The position numbers were made by a program, and so were the translations under genes. Under the pieces are notes generated by a model. It was not told where the DNA came from. It was given only the letters and a program-made list of their open reading frames with translations, and did no database searches. A stretch of DNA of 64,000 bases from Paucimonas sp. Lineage in GTDB: Bacteria; Pseudomonadota; Gammaproteobacteria; Pseudomonadales; Pseudomonadaceae. This document shows positions 44,794 to 53,090 of the stretch, one piece after another; position 1 is the first letter of the stretch; each line of letters opens with the position of its first letter. The DNA lies in assembly GCA_031253995.1 (NCBI GenBank), contig JAIRVG010000105.1, positions 1 to 64,000 of the forward strand, read 5' to 3'.

Positions 44794-46057
44794 TCTGAAG
44801 AGGTATCGGTTTTGTGATCTCTACACAATGTCTTCCGGGATATCCTCTACAAAAGAGCAGGCCGGGCATGGCAGTCCATTCTTGTCATTCTCTGTGACAT
44901 TCAATAATTATTTTGTGCCAGATGAATTGACCGATTTGATGGCCACATCTGATAAAGAAAAAGAGATCTACTCCATCAAGAGTGGCGATATTTTCCTTAC
45001 TCGAACTAGTGAAGTGGTTGACGAGCTTGCCATGAGCTGTGTGGCGATCAAAGATTACGCAGGCGCTTCATATAGTGGATTTTTGAAGCGACTTCGCCCA
45101 ACGCAAACTGGTATTGCATACTCAAAATTTATGGCTTTCTATCTAAGAAGCCCAATGTTCAGAAAAACCATGACAAACAACGCCGTCATGACACTTAGGG
45201 CGAGTTTGAATGAGGCAATATTTTCGTATTTATATCTTCTATTGCCTGACTTTGATGACCAAATTACAGCTGGTGACCTTCTTTATCTTTTAAACGAAAA
45301 GATCGAACTCAATAACCGCATCAGCGCCGAGCTGGAAGCGATGGCAAAAATCCTGTACGACTACTGGTTTGTACAGTTCGACTTCCCAGACGCCAATGGC
45401 AAACCCTACAAAACATCCGGCGGCAAAATGGTCTACAACCCAACCCTGAAACGGGAAATCCCGGAGGGATGGGAGGTTAACGAACTTTCAGAAGTAACAT
45501 CTGCTATTCGGAGAGGGGTTTCGCCGAAATACACAGAGGAAGGCGGAATATCCGTTCTAAACCAGAAGTGCGTGAGAGAACACAGGATATCCTTCGAAGA
45601 TGCACGAAGGCACCAAGCTGAAATCAGAACGGATGATGACCGGCTACTAAAAATTTTCGATGTTGTTGTTAATTCAACAGGTGTCGGAACTCTGGGGAGA
45701 GTGGCGTTTGTAAAACGTTTGCTTGAAGAAAAAACTACGGTTGACTCTCATGTGTCGATTGTAAGAGCGGACAGGGAGAAAATCTCTCCGCAGTATCTCG
45801 CCTGGACGATGATAAGATACCAACCAATCATTGAGGCCGCTGCAAATGGTTCTACTGGGCAGGTTGAACTGAGCAAAAGCTTTTTAGAAAATATAAATGT
45901 AGTAATTCCGGCAGAAAAAATTACCTTTGGATTTGAAAACCTCGCCAACCCCATTGTCCATGAAATGGCAACTAGGGAGGAGGAAAATGAACGTTTGATA
46001 GACTTGCGCGACTGGCTTCTCCCCATGCTAATGAACGGCCAGGTCACAGTAATATGA
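44786..46057 (+). CDS. hsdS: Type I restriction-modification specificity subunit
   Basis: A 423-residue HsdS subunit with two target recognition domains (about 1-165 and 225-370). They are joined by a conserved helical spacer ('LLNEKIELNNRISAELEAMA', about 170-190), with a matching C-terminal helix ('LIDLRDWLLPMLMNG'). The recognition sequence is presumably bipartite but cannot be read from sequence. TRD1 is AT-richer than hsdM, as usual for recombining specificity genes. It overlaps hsdM by 8 bp. Confidence 0.94.
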   Translation: MSNLKRYRFCDLYTMSSGISSTKEQAGHGSPFLSFSVTFNNYFVPDELTDLMATSDKEKEIYSIKSGDIFLTRTSEVVDELAMSCVAIKDYAGASYSGFLKRLRPTQTGIAYSKFMAFYLRSPMFRKTMTNNAVMTLRASLNEAIFSYLYLLLPDFDDQITAGDLLYLLNEKIELNNRISAELEAMAKILYDYWFVQFDFPDANGKPYKTSGGKMVYNPTLKREIPEGWEVNELSEVTSAIRRGVSPKYTEEGGISVLNQKCVREHRISFEDARRHQAEIRTDDDRLLKIFDVVVNSTGVGTLGRVAFVKRLLEEKTTVDSHVSIVRADREKISPQYLAWTMIRYQPIIEAAANGSTGQVELSKSFLENINVVIPAEKITFGFENLANPIVHEMATREEENERLIDLRDWLLPMLMNGQVTVI

Positions 46058-46121
46058 CGGAACAAAAACGGGAGAGATTTATTTGTTCTGCGCTTGATGA
46101 TGTACACCCAAAGGCGCAACG

Positions 46122-46283
46122 GCCAGTGCTCACCTCTATAGTTTGGTCGAGACGGCCAAAGCCAACGGCAAAGAGCCTTATGCGTGGCTGCGCCACGCAC
46201 TGGAACGCCTGCCCCAAGCGTACTCAGTGGAAGACTTCGAGACGCTCCTGCCGTGGAACTGCACGCCGCAACCGCATAGCTGA
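46122..46283 (+). pseudogene. IS66 family transposase C-terminal remnant
   Basis: A 53-codon frame ending TGA at 46281-46283 reads 'HLYSLVETAKANGKEPYAWL' and 'LERLPQAYSVEDFETLLPWN'. This is the characteristic C-terminus of the IS66 transposase TnpC. No start, catalytic DDE core or tnpA/tnpB is present, so it is only a scar. The following 50 bp (GGGGTTTATGGAGCGCTTAC near 46307) look like the right end of such an element. The rest of 46284-46562 shows no gene but contains the promoter region of the next operon. Confidence 0.8.
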
Positions 46284-46562
46284 TCGCACTGCGATATTTG
46301 GTCTGGTGGGGTTTATGGAGCGCTTACGATAAATCTACGTTGCTTGTGCTGACCTGCTAACGTCGGCCTGTGTGGTCCAACCTGCACATAGCGCTTGGTG
46401 ATGGTGCCTATCACAAGAGGCTGAAGCGTTCAAGCTGTTCTGTGTCCCTGCATGGCACGAGATAAATGGTCTGGGGGAGCCATGAGCTCGTGATATCATA
46501 TCGCCTCAAGGCCTCCGCAGCCGGCCTCTCCTCATTGCTCAGAACCGAAAAGGAAGACGAGT

Positions 46563-48920
46563 TTGATTGATAAGGACGACTTACATTTTGATGTTAGCAC
46601 GGGCCTCAAGCGAGTTCTTGGGCGTGAGCTCATTACTGATGATGAGGTAGCGATCTTTGAGCTGGTCAAAAACTCATTTGATGCCGGAGCTGATAATGTC
46701 CAGCTGTACTTCGGCGATGATGTAATCATTATCGCGGATAATGGTTCTGGAATGTCCTATGAGGACCTTACCAGTAAATGGTTATTCGTTGCGTACTCTG
46801 CTAAGCGTAACGACCGCTCTGCTGAAGACTATCGTAATATCGCTGCCGAACGACGTCATTACGCTGGTAGTAAAGGTATAGGCCGTTTTTCGTCAGACCG
46901 ATTAGGGGCTGAAGTTGTTATACAAAGCCGCCCAGTGGGCGGCGGTAGCGTTGTCCATCGTTTGGCTGTTGATTGGGATTTATTCGAGAGGGATGCTACA
47001 GAACGGTTCGAGAAAATCCCGGTTCTCTACGCTGAGCAAGTGGGGTTTGAGCTTCCGCGTGAGCTTAAGAAATTTAGTTCGACTTTGGAGTGTGGGACTG
47101 CAGTTGTTATTTCGCGTCTAAGACGTCCTTGGTCGCGGCAGCGTATCCTTGATTTAAAATCTTCGCTTGCGAAGCTTATTAATCCTTTTGGTGAAGAGAC
47201 TGATGGGTTCGGTATTCATATCACGGCCCCTGATGAGAAGGCAGAGGATAAGCGCTTAATAGAAAGCGAGGGTAAGGATGCCGATGATGGATTGTTGAAT
47301 AGGGGTTTGGTCAATGGTCGCATTGGTAATTTTATTTTCTCGACTTTGCAGGATAAGACAACCTTTATTCGTGTGACCATCGAGGGAGACGAACTTCACA
47401 CTTCGCTGACAGATCGTGGTGAGGTGATTTATCGAATTGTTGAGCCAAACCCATATGCTTATCTTTCTGATTCTGAGTTTAGGTGCGAGATCTACTATCT
47501 GAATCAATCAGCAAAGATCACATTTGCTAGGCGTGTCGGCTTGCCTTCAGTCCAGTTTGGATCGGTATTCCTATTTAGAAACAATTTCCGAGTTTACCCA
47601 ATAGGCGAAGATGGTGATGACTGGTTTGGATTCGGTCGCCGTAAACAGCAGGGTTATGCTCGTTTCTTGGGTACGCGCGAAATCATTGGGCGTGTAGATG
47701 TCTCCGGTTCCGATGAGGACTTTCAAGAGGCATCGAGTCGTAACCAGGGGCTTATAGAGACCCCAGCGGTTGAGCAACTTCAAAAGGCTGTCATGGAACA
47801 CTGCCTGAAGCGTTTGGAGAAGTATGTTGTTCCAGTGTCTTGGGGCGATAAGACGGATTCTAACACTGATGACCTCTCTAGGTTGATGACCGATCCAGGC
47901 AGAGCACGGGTCACGGCAGCAGTCGCTAATCTGGTTGATAATGAAAATGTGCGCCTCGTCGAGTACAGCACTCGTCTTATAGACTTGCTCAATGAGCGAT
48001 CTAGTGATTTCGAAACATCTTTGGTTGGTTTGCGCGCAATTGCTGAAAAGATAGACGACTCGCAGATGCTCGCTCGACTTGATGTTGCTGAGCGCCGTTT
48101 TGACGACTTAAAGAAGTCAGAGTCTGATGCCCGGCGCGTTGCTGACAAGGCGTTGGCGGCAGCTGAAGCTGCCAATCAGCGTGCAATCACTGCGGAAGCG
48201 GAGATAGAAACAGAGCGACGGCGCGCCCATTTTCTGGAGTCATTTGTCAATGTGGACTCCGCTACAATCCTGAATCTACATCATCAAGTTACTATCTATG
48301 CTGTAGATATTGCACAGCAAATAGAGAATTTCTTAACTGAGACTTCTGGTAAGGAAATGGTTTCTCGCGAAACCGTGCTGAAAACGCTGGAACAAATGGC
48401 GTTTTTGAATAGAAAAGTCATGTCGGTGACAAAATTTGCGGCGAGAGCGAATTTCAAACTCGACTCGGAGAAAATTGAAACGGACCTCGCTGCGTTTATA
48501 TTTGATTATATCGAGCAAATTGCTCGTACCACAGGTACGGCCAGACTACAGATTATGGCTGAGAATAATCATCCCGGAATTAAGCTTCGCTTTAACCCAA
48601 TAGATGCCTCGATAATTATAGATAATTTGGTAAGTAATGCGAGGAAGGCAAAGGCCACTCGTATTGATTTTCGTCTCACTCAAGAGAATAAGAGCGGCCT
48701 AGTAATCCACGTGAGTGATAACGGGCGTGGTCTAGCAGCGGGAACGAACCGTTCCCAGATTTTTGAGATGGGGTACACTACCACGTTAGGGTCTGGGCTA
48801 GGTCTCTATCATGTTCGTCAGGCACTTGGAGAGATGGGTGGCAGCATCGAACTTGATGATGTTAGCAAGAAAGGGCTAGGTCTGATTATAAAAATTGCGT
48901 CTAAGGGGAAAAAAGCGTGA
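46563..48920 (+). CDS. Dual GHKL ATPase: MORC/Hsp90-like plus histidine-kinase-like domain
   Basis: A 785-residue cytoplasmic protein with two ATP-binding GHKL modules. The N-terminal module (about 20-390) has 'ELVKNSFDA' (33-41), 'DNGSGM' (59-64) and 'GSKGIGRF' (102-109), then a transducer region with 'FRVYPIGEDGDDWFGF' (342-357), as in prokaryotic MORC-like ATPases. A coiled coil spans about 500-560. The C-terminal module (about 565-780) has a possible phospho-acceptor His in 'LHHQ' (573-574), N box 'IIDNLVSNARKAKA' (685-698), 'DNGRG' (719-723) and 'GSGLGLYH' (743-750), as in histidine kinases. TTG 46563 with AAGGAAG is the start. It overlaps the receiver gene by 4 bp. Prokaryotic MORC ATPases are known companions of restriction systems. 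Confidence 0.82.
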   Translation: MIDKDDLHFDVSTGLKRVLGRELITDDEVAIFELVKNSFDAGADNVQLYFGDDVIIIADNGSGMSYEDLTSKWLFVAYSAKRNDRSAEDYRNIAAERRHYAGSKGIGRFSSDRLGAEVVIQSRPVGGGSVVHRLAVDWDLFERDATERFEKIPVLYAEQVGFELPRELKKFSSTLECGTAVVISRLRRPWSRQRILDLKSSLAKLINPFGEETDGFGIHITAPDEKAEDKRLIESEGKDADDGLLNRGLVNGRIGNFIFSTLQDKTTFIRVTIEGDELHTSLTDRGEVIYRIVEPNPYAYLSDSEFRCEIYYLNQSAKITFARRVGLPSVQFGSVFLFRNNFRVYPIGEDGDDWFGFGRRKQQGYARFLGTREIIGRVDVSGSDEDFQEASSRNQGLIETPAVEQLQKAVMEHCLKRLEKYVVPVSWGDKTDSNTDDLSRLMTDPGRARVTAAVANLVDNENVRLVEYSTRLIDLLNERSSDFETSLVGLRAIAEKIDDSQMLARLDVAERRFDDLKKSESDARRVADKALAAAEAANQRAITAEAEIETERRRAHFLESFVNVDSATILNLHHQVTIYAVDIAQQIENFLTETSGKEMVSRETVLKTLEQMAFLNRKVMSVTKFAARANFKLDSEKIETDLAAFIFDYIEQIARTTGTARLQIMAENNHPGIKLRFNPIDASIIIDNLVSNARKAKATRIDFRLTQENKSGLVIHVSDNGRGLAAGTNRSQIFEMGYTTTLGSGLGLYHVRQALGEMGGSIELDDVSKKGLGLIIKIASKGKKA

Positions 48921-49840
48921 GACTCGACTTTAATGTGTTGTGGGTAGATGATCAGCCTGGTCGGGTGGCTTCGCAGATAACTAGCATAAAGTTGAGGATG
49001 GCTGCTGAGGGTTTTGAGTTCAGGCCGCGCCAATGTACAACGATTGCTCAGATGGAGGAGGCTATTTCTGAGGAGGTTTTTACTGATGAAATTGACCTGA
49101 TTTTAGTCGACTGGGATTTAGGTGGTGATGAGCATGGAGAGGATGCAATTGAACGCATTCGCCAAATTGTCCAATATAAAGATGTGGTGTTTTATTCGGG
49201 GCAGGCTACTGTCGTAGAGTTGCGCGAAAAAGCCTATCATAAACAGTTGGAGGGGGTTTACTGTGCAGGGCGTGCGGAGCTTGTTGACGAGGTTATAGGT
49301 GTTTTTGAGTCTCTTATAAAAAAGGTTCTGGATCTTGATCATACTCGCGGCATTGTGATGGGGGCTACCAGTGATATTGATTACATGGTTAATACCTGCT
49401 TGACTTTGGCGCATGATAAGCTCGACGATGCGGGTAAAGCAATTTTCATTGAGCAGGCTATTAAGCGTGTCGCTGAGCAAGTTAAAAACGTTACCAAGCA
49501 AGGGGAGAAAATAAAAAAGCAACCGAGTGTCGAAGCTCTATTCAAGGCTCACATGCTTTTTACATCAGATCATCGTCTTCGTATGTTGGCTCACATACTT
49601 GGTATGGAAAGTTTCGCGGAGCACTCGTTTGGCGTGGCGACGGTTAACTCCTATCGCGAAGGCGTTGTTGGGAGTCGTAATACCCTCGGGCACGCTGTGT
49701 TAGTTCCTAATGGAAAGCCCAGCACTGTGGTTGATGATGCTGGGCAGGTTGTGGATCTTGATAAGATGCGTGAGCTGCGTAAATTAATTCTAGATCTGCG
49801 AACAGACTTCAGGGCCTTGTTGGAAGGTTTGCAGCGCTGA
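48917..49840 (+). CDS. Receiver-domain protein with unknown C-terminal domain
   Basis: A 307-residue protein. Residues 5-125 form a response-regulator receiver fold: acidic pair D11-D12 ('WVDDQP'), phospho-acceptor D65 ('LILVDWDLGG', with D67 close by) and Ser94 ('FYSGQ') in the Thr/Ser position. The usual invariant Lys after strand 5 is missing (reads 'YCAGRAEL'). The C-terminal part (about 130-307) is helical with no recognisable HTH or nuclease motif. Its start overlaps the dual ATPase stop, so the two are almost certainly partners in phosphorelay or ATP-dependent signalling. The 3' end overlaps the convergent methyltransferase gene by 51 bp. Confidence 0.75.
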   Translation: MRLDFNVLWVDDQPGRVASQITSIKLRMAAEGFEFRPRQCTTIAQMEEAISEEVFTDEIDLILVDWDLGGDEHGEDAIERIRQIVQYKDVVFYSGQATVVELREKAYHKQLEGVYCAGRAELVDEVIGVFESLIKKVLDLDHTRGIVMGATSDIDYMVNTCLTLAHDKLDDAGKAIFIEQAIKRVAEQVKNVTKQGEKIKKQPSVEALFKAHMLFTSDHRLRMLAHILGMESFAEHSFGVATVNSYREGVVGSRNTLGHAVLVPNGKPSTVVDDAGQVVDLDKMRELRKLILDLRTDFRALLEGLQR

Positions 49841-51097
49841 CGTGAATTCGGATCTGTTCATTTTGGGCGCACTCATTGCTTCAGTAAGTAGGGCTGCCAA
49901 TGTTTCGCCGATCGCACGCGCAGCAAGAGGCGGTACGGCATTGGCAACTTGTGTGAATCGTGGGACTTCAGTTTTACGCCGGTGACCTCCGGACGTATAT
50001 TTGCCTTGAAAAGAATACCAGTCAGGAAAGCTTTGTAGTCGAGCATTTTCTCGAACAGTTAATGTGCGCGGCTCTGAGTAGTGTAGAAGATCGTCTGGCA
50101 TGCTTGTGATAGTTGGTGACGGTCGCTCTGGGTCAAGGACCCGCAACGCCATTTTTTTGAGGCCGAAGCGCGCACGCATTTCAGCGCCAATATTTGTATT
50201 TAAACGGCCTATAGCGTGGCTCTGCGCTATTATTTCTGCAAAACGATTTGAGATATGGTCTGCGTGGCGCGCCAGACGCAAATCAGTTGGTTTGTCGCAT
50301 CCTGCGTTCATTAGCTTTTGGTAGTGCGTCAGTGGGCCAATGTACCGCGTTTCATTAAAGCCTTTGGTTTCAGTTGATGTTTGCTTGCCATTTCTATTGA
50401 TTTCGAGATCAGAAATGGCGGTCTCTGATGAAACCGGTGCAGTTAGCCGCAATGATCGTAGGAAGGAAGGCGTGCGGGCGTTAAGATGAGAAAAGGGGTC
50501 GGGGACATTTAGTTCGGAGCGAAATGCGAGGATGAAGTAGCGTGTTCGAGCCTGGGGTACCCCAAAAAGTGACAAGTCGAGGAGTCGCTCATGCACAGTA
50601 TAAGAGTCTGATAGCTGCGCCCTGAGAACTTGCGAGAAATTTTTAATCTCGTCACCTGCATTGAAGTCAATAGTGAATCCTCGGACATTTTCAATAAGAA
50701 CTGCCTGGGGCTTTATAATGTCTACAAGCTTTAAGTAAGACGCGAATAGTTGATTGCGGGGATCGTCATGTTGTCGTCTGCCGGCGCTGGAGAATCCTTG
50801 ACATGGTGGTCCCCCAACTAATATGTCGATTTTGCCAGCGATTTCTTCTAATTGATCTTGATAGCCGTTGAGGAGCTCTACGATTCCAATAGCCTCATCA
50901 GGGAGCCAGTGAGGCCAGTCGTATTTAAATCGTCCATTCTTTGCCAGAAGATTGTGTTTCAGTGTGGCGAAGGCGAACTTATCGCGCTCGATTGCAAACT
51001 TTCCAACTAGCCCTGCTTGCATTAAGCCGAGAGATAGCCCGCCACAACCAGCGAAGGCGTCGATGAACGTCAGTGGCTTGGCAGGTGGTATCAGCAT
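49790..51097 (-). CDS. DNA (cytosine-5-)-methyltransferase
   Basis: A 435-residue m5C methyltransferase. Motif I 'FAGCGGLSLG' (15-24), catalytic motif IV 'GGPPCQGFS' (C99), motif VI 'ENVRG' (136-140), motif VIII-like 'QARTRYF', and motifs IX/X 'RENARLQSFPDWY' and 'QVANAVPP' are all in order. The target recognition domain lies about 230-340, so the methylated sequence cannot be predicted. It is intact and convergent with the receiver gene. It most likely protects the host from the HNH endonuclease encoded upstream on the same strand. Confidence 0.94.
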   Translation of the reverse strand: MLIPPAKPLTFIDAFAGCGGLSLGLMQAGLVGKFAIERDKFAFATLKHNLLAKNGRFKYDWPHWLPDEAIGIVELLNGYQDQLEEIAGKIDILVGGPPCQGFSSAGRRQHDDPRNQLFASYLKLVDIIKPQAVLIENVRGFTIDFNAGDEIKNFSQVLRAQLSDSYTVHERLLDLSLFGVPQARTRYFILAFRSELNVPDPFSHLNARTPSFLRSLRLTAPVSSETAISDLEINRNGKQTSTETKGFNETRYIGPLTHYQKLMNAGCDKPTDLRLARHADHISNRFAEIIAQSHAIGRLNTNIGAEMRARFGLKKMALRVLDPERPSPTITSMPDDLLHYSEPRTLTVRENARLQSFPDWYSFQGKYTSGGHRRKTEVPRFTQVANAVPPLAARAIGETLAALLTEAMSAPKMNRSEFTSALQTFQQGPEVCSQI

Positions 51098-51973
51098 CAG
51101 AACTCAACTTCTCAAAATTTGGGTATTTATCAGGTTATTTAGGCGCGGCTTGGTGCTTGAGAGCTGTGTCATGCTCTATGTGAATCTCACTGGATTTGCT
51201 GCCGTTCTATAATCTTCCTACTCAAACGTACATCAAAACGTCGCTGAAACGTTCGATGAAGCCTGCGCTGGAAAGATTTTGTGTCGCTTGAACGGCCTTC
51301 CACACAAGCGTGCTCGAGTCGTGTTTCGAAGCACCACCCAAATCGCTGGGCATAAGGGTAGCGCAGTCCGAGAGCCGAGTCAGGTCCTTGGTTCTTTCTT
51401 AAGACATTTCTTTAGCATTCTGGGCTCTGAAAGCATCGACTAGGAAGCGCCTCCCAAGGGGCTACGCCTTGATTTTTGCGTGAAAGCCTATTCTTGCTCG
51501 TGTGAGCTTCTTTGACGATCGGGTCCTTTTGTGTAGCGCGGATACGCACCGGTATGAGCTTTTGAGTGTTCGCGCGGGTTACTACGATCGTTGCTTGCCG
51601 TGCGAGCGTCTGTCCGGTTCCGGCAGCTTTCGGAAAGTGGTTGATCAGGCGTTGCGAGCATCGCTTTGGCCCTTACTGATGACGCCCACCAGATCATTTT
51701 TTCTACAGGTCTAGCGTTCCGATGACAGAGACAAACTGCTAGCAGCCTCCTAAGTCGCGTATGCCCACAAGGTTGGGCGTTCCTCGGTAACTATCTGTTA
51801 TCGGGCTGCGATCGGCGGTGTTATAGCAAAGGTCAGCGACGATTTCGGCTCGAAAGGAGGACACCTTTGCATATTTTTTGCCCGGCCCCGGCTGTGCTTT
51901 TGTTAAATTTATCCCACACTGGCATTCAGTCCAGCGCCCTGTGAGGCTGATCTCAGAATGGTCGCTACTTGAG
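51098..51973. other. 876 bp gap without a supported gene
   Basis: This spacer lies between the methyltransferase start and the HNH gene stop. Two short frames cross it (51502-51714 on plus, 51739-51984 on minus), but neither resembles a family I know and neither has a good start site. The base composition is mixed, with no REP, inverted repeat pair or transposase fragment that I can recognise. It must contain the methyltransferase promoter. It may be the scar of a lost gene. Confidence 0.5.
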
Positions 51974-52792
51974 CTAAATTGCATTGGATTGTGCTTCTTT
52001 CCTTAAAGCTCGAACCTGCTCAACGCTCAGCCAAGGGCGCTTAGAATGGATGAGGCGATGGCAGTTGGAACAAAGGAGAGCTAGGTCAGAAAGTTTGGTT
52101 TTTTCGCCGGGCTTTAGCGTGTGGACAGGCTTGGTATGATGGACATCTATGATGCCATTGCCTACCTGACCGTACGCTATCGCGAAATCGAAGCCACAGG
52201 CTTCGCATCGCAGGCATCCTTGTTTCTTCATTACGTCTTTCTTCTTTGCCTGGACTAGGTTGCGATCACGCTCTCGATAGCGGTGGAGACGTGTCAGTAC
52301 CTTGCCTTCTTCTGCTTCTATAACGTCCGGTTCGTTGGAAACGCCGGTTAGTGCTTTGGCCTCGGCAGATGAGCTCTCTACCGCCCTGCGAATGGCAGCT
52401 ACTGCGATGGCGAGTTTGGAGGGCATCTCGGCAAATTCATCCCAAACTACTTTCTCGTTTTTGTTACCTTTAGCCAACCCCTTCCTACCATTTTCGACGT
52501 ATTTTGGGTCCCAGCGCCGGAAATTCCCTAGCTTCATGTAGACGCCATTTTCGTTGCGAAAGCTGCCGCCCCTATTGAGGCCGAGTGTACTACCAATTTG
52601 GCCCAATAACTGTGAGAGGGCTTGGACTTCTGGATGGATTTTGTCGGGGAGTGAACTTCGGTGTCTCAGGTAGAGATCAAGTGCAAGGATCAGCTCATCT
52701 GTGGTCCAGGGGGGGTTGGATTGCGACTTTCGGGGGAGTTCGCCTTGCTCGGCCTGTACGTTTTCTTCCTTGGATATCACTTCGATTGCCAC
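51974..52792 (-). CDS. HNH endonuclease (McrA-like zinc HNH)
   Basis: A 272-residue protein with a C-terminal HNH/ββα-metal nuclease. Zinc cysteines C196-x2-C199 and C241-x2-C244, catalytic histidines in 'DVHHTKPV' (H218/H219) and 'CHRLIH' (H249) are present, as in McrA and type II HNH enzymes. The N-terminal domain (about 25-140, starting 'WTTDELILALDLYLR') is a DNA-binding-like module found on such nucleases. The start is GTG 52790-52792. With the m5C methyltransferase on the same strand it is the likely restriction half of a type II-like system. A type IV role against modified DNA is the alternative. Confidence 0.85.
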   Translation of the reverse strand: MAIEVISKEENVQAEQGELPRKSQSNPPWTTDELILALDLYLRHRSSLPDKIHPEVQALSQLLGQIGSTLGLNRGGSFRNENGVYMKLGNFRRWDPKYVENGRKGLAKGNKNEKVVWDEFAEMPSKLAIAVAAIRRAVESSSAEAKALTGVSNEPDVIEAEEGKVLTRLHRYRERDRNLVQAKKKDVMKKQGCLRCEACGFDFAIAYGQVGNGIIDVHHTKPVHTLKPGEKTKLSDLALLCSNCHRLIHSKRPWLSVEQVRALRKEAQSNAI

Positions 52793-53090
52793 GCGCGCAG
52801 ACCTTTTTCGCTGATTTGTGTAGGAGATTTCCTATCGTGGCGAAACTGGGTAAACGTTTCAATGTGCGTGATGGCTTGGTGCTACTGAGTCGGTAGGGTT
52901 GGGGCGGTTCAGGTGGAGGAGGGGGTCTCAGGACTGTCTCTTTGATTGCTGTCCTGCTCATAGTAGCGCTTGGCGATGTGTCATCCAGCTGTTTGGAGGT
53001 TTTGATTGAGGACTGTTTCTTTGCGGATTGGCGCTCCGGCGCAGTGATGATGGTGGAGGCACTGGCGTAATCGCGGGTGAGCCCCTCCCT
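52793..53090. other. Promoter side of HNH gene and REP half-arm
   Basis: No supported gene is present. The proximal part must contain the HNH promoter. At 53069-53089 AATCGCGGGTGAGCCCCTCC is one arm of a degenerate REP palindrome that stops where the group II intron begins. The partner arm is not found in place. Confidence 0.5.

Noticed and set aside
51502..51714. 70-codon plus-strand frame in the HNH-methyltransferase gap
   Set aside because: No Shine-Dalgarno sequence, no recognisable family, and average-quality codon use. Kept only as a possible target for comparison.
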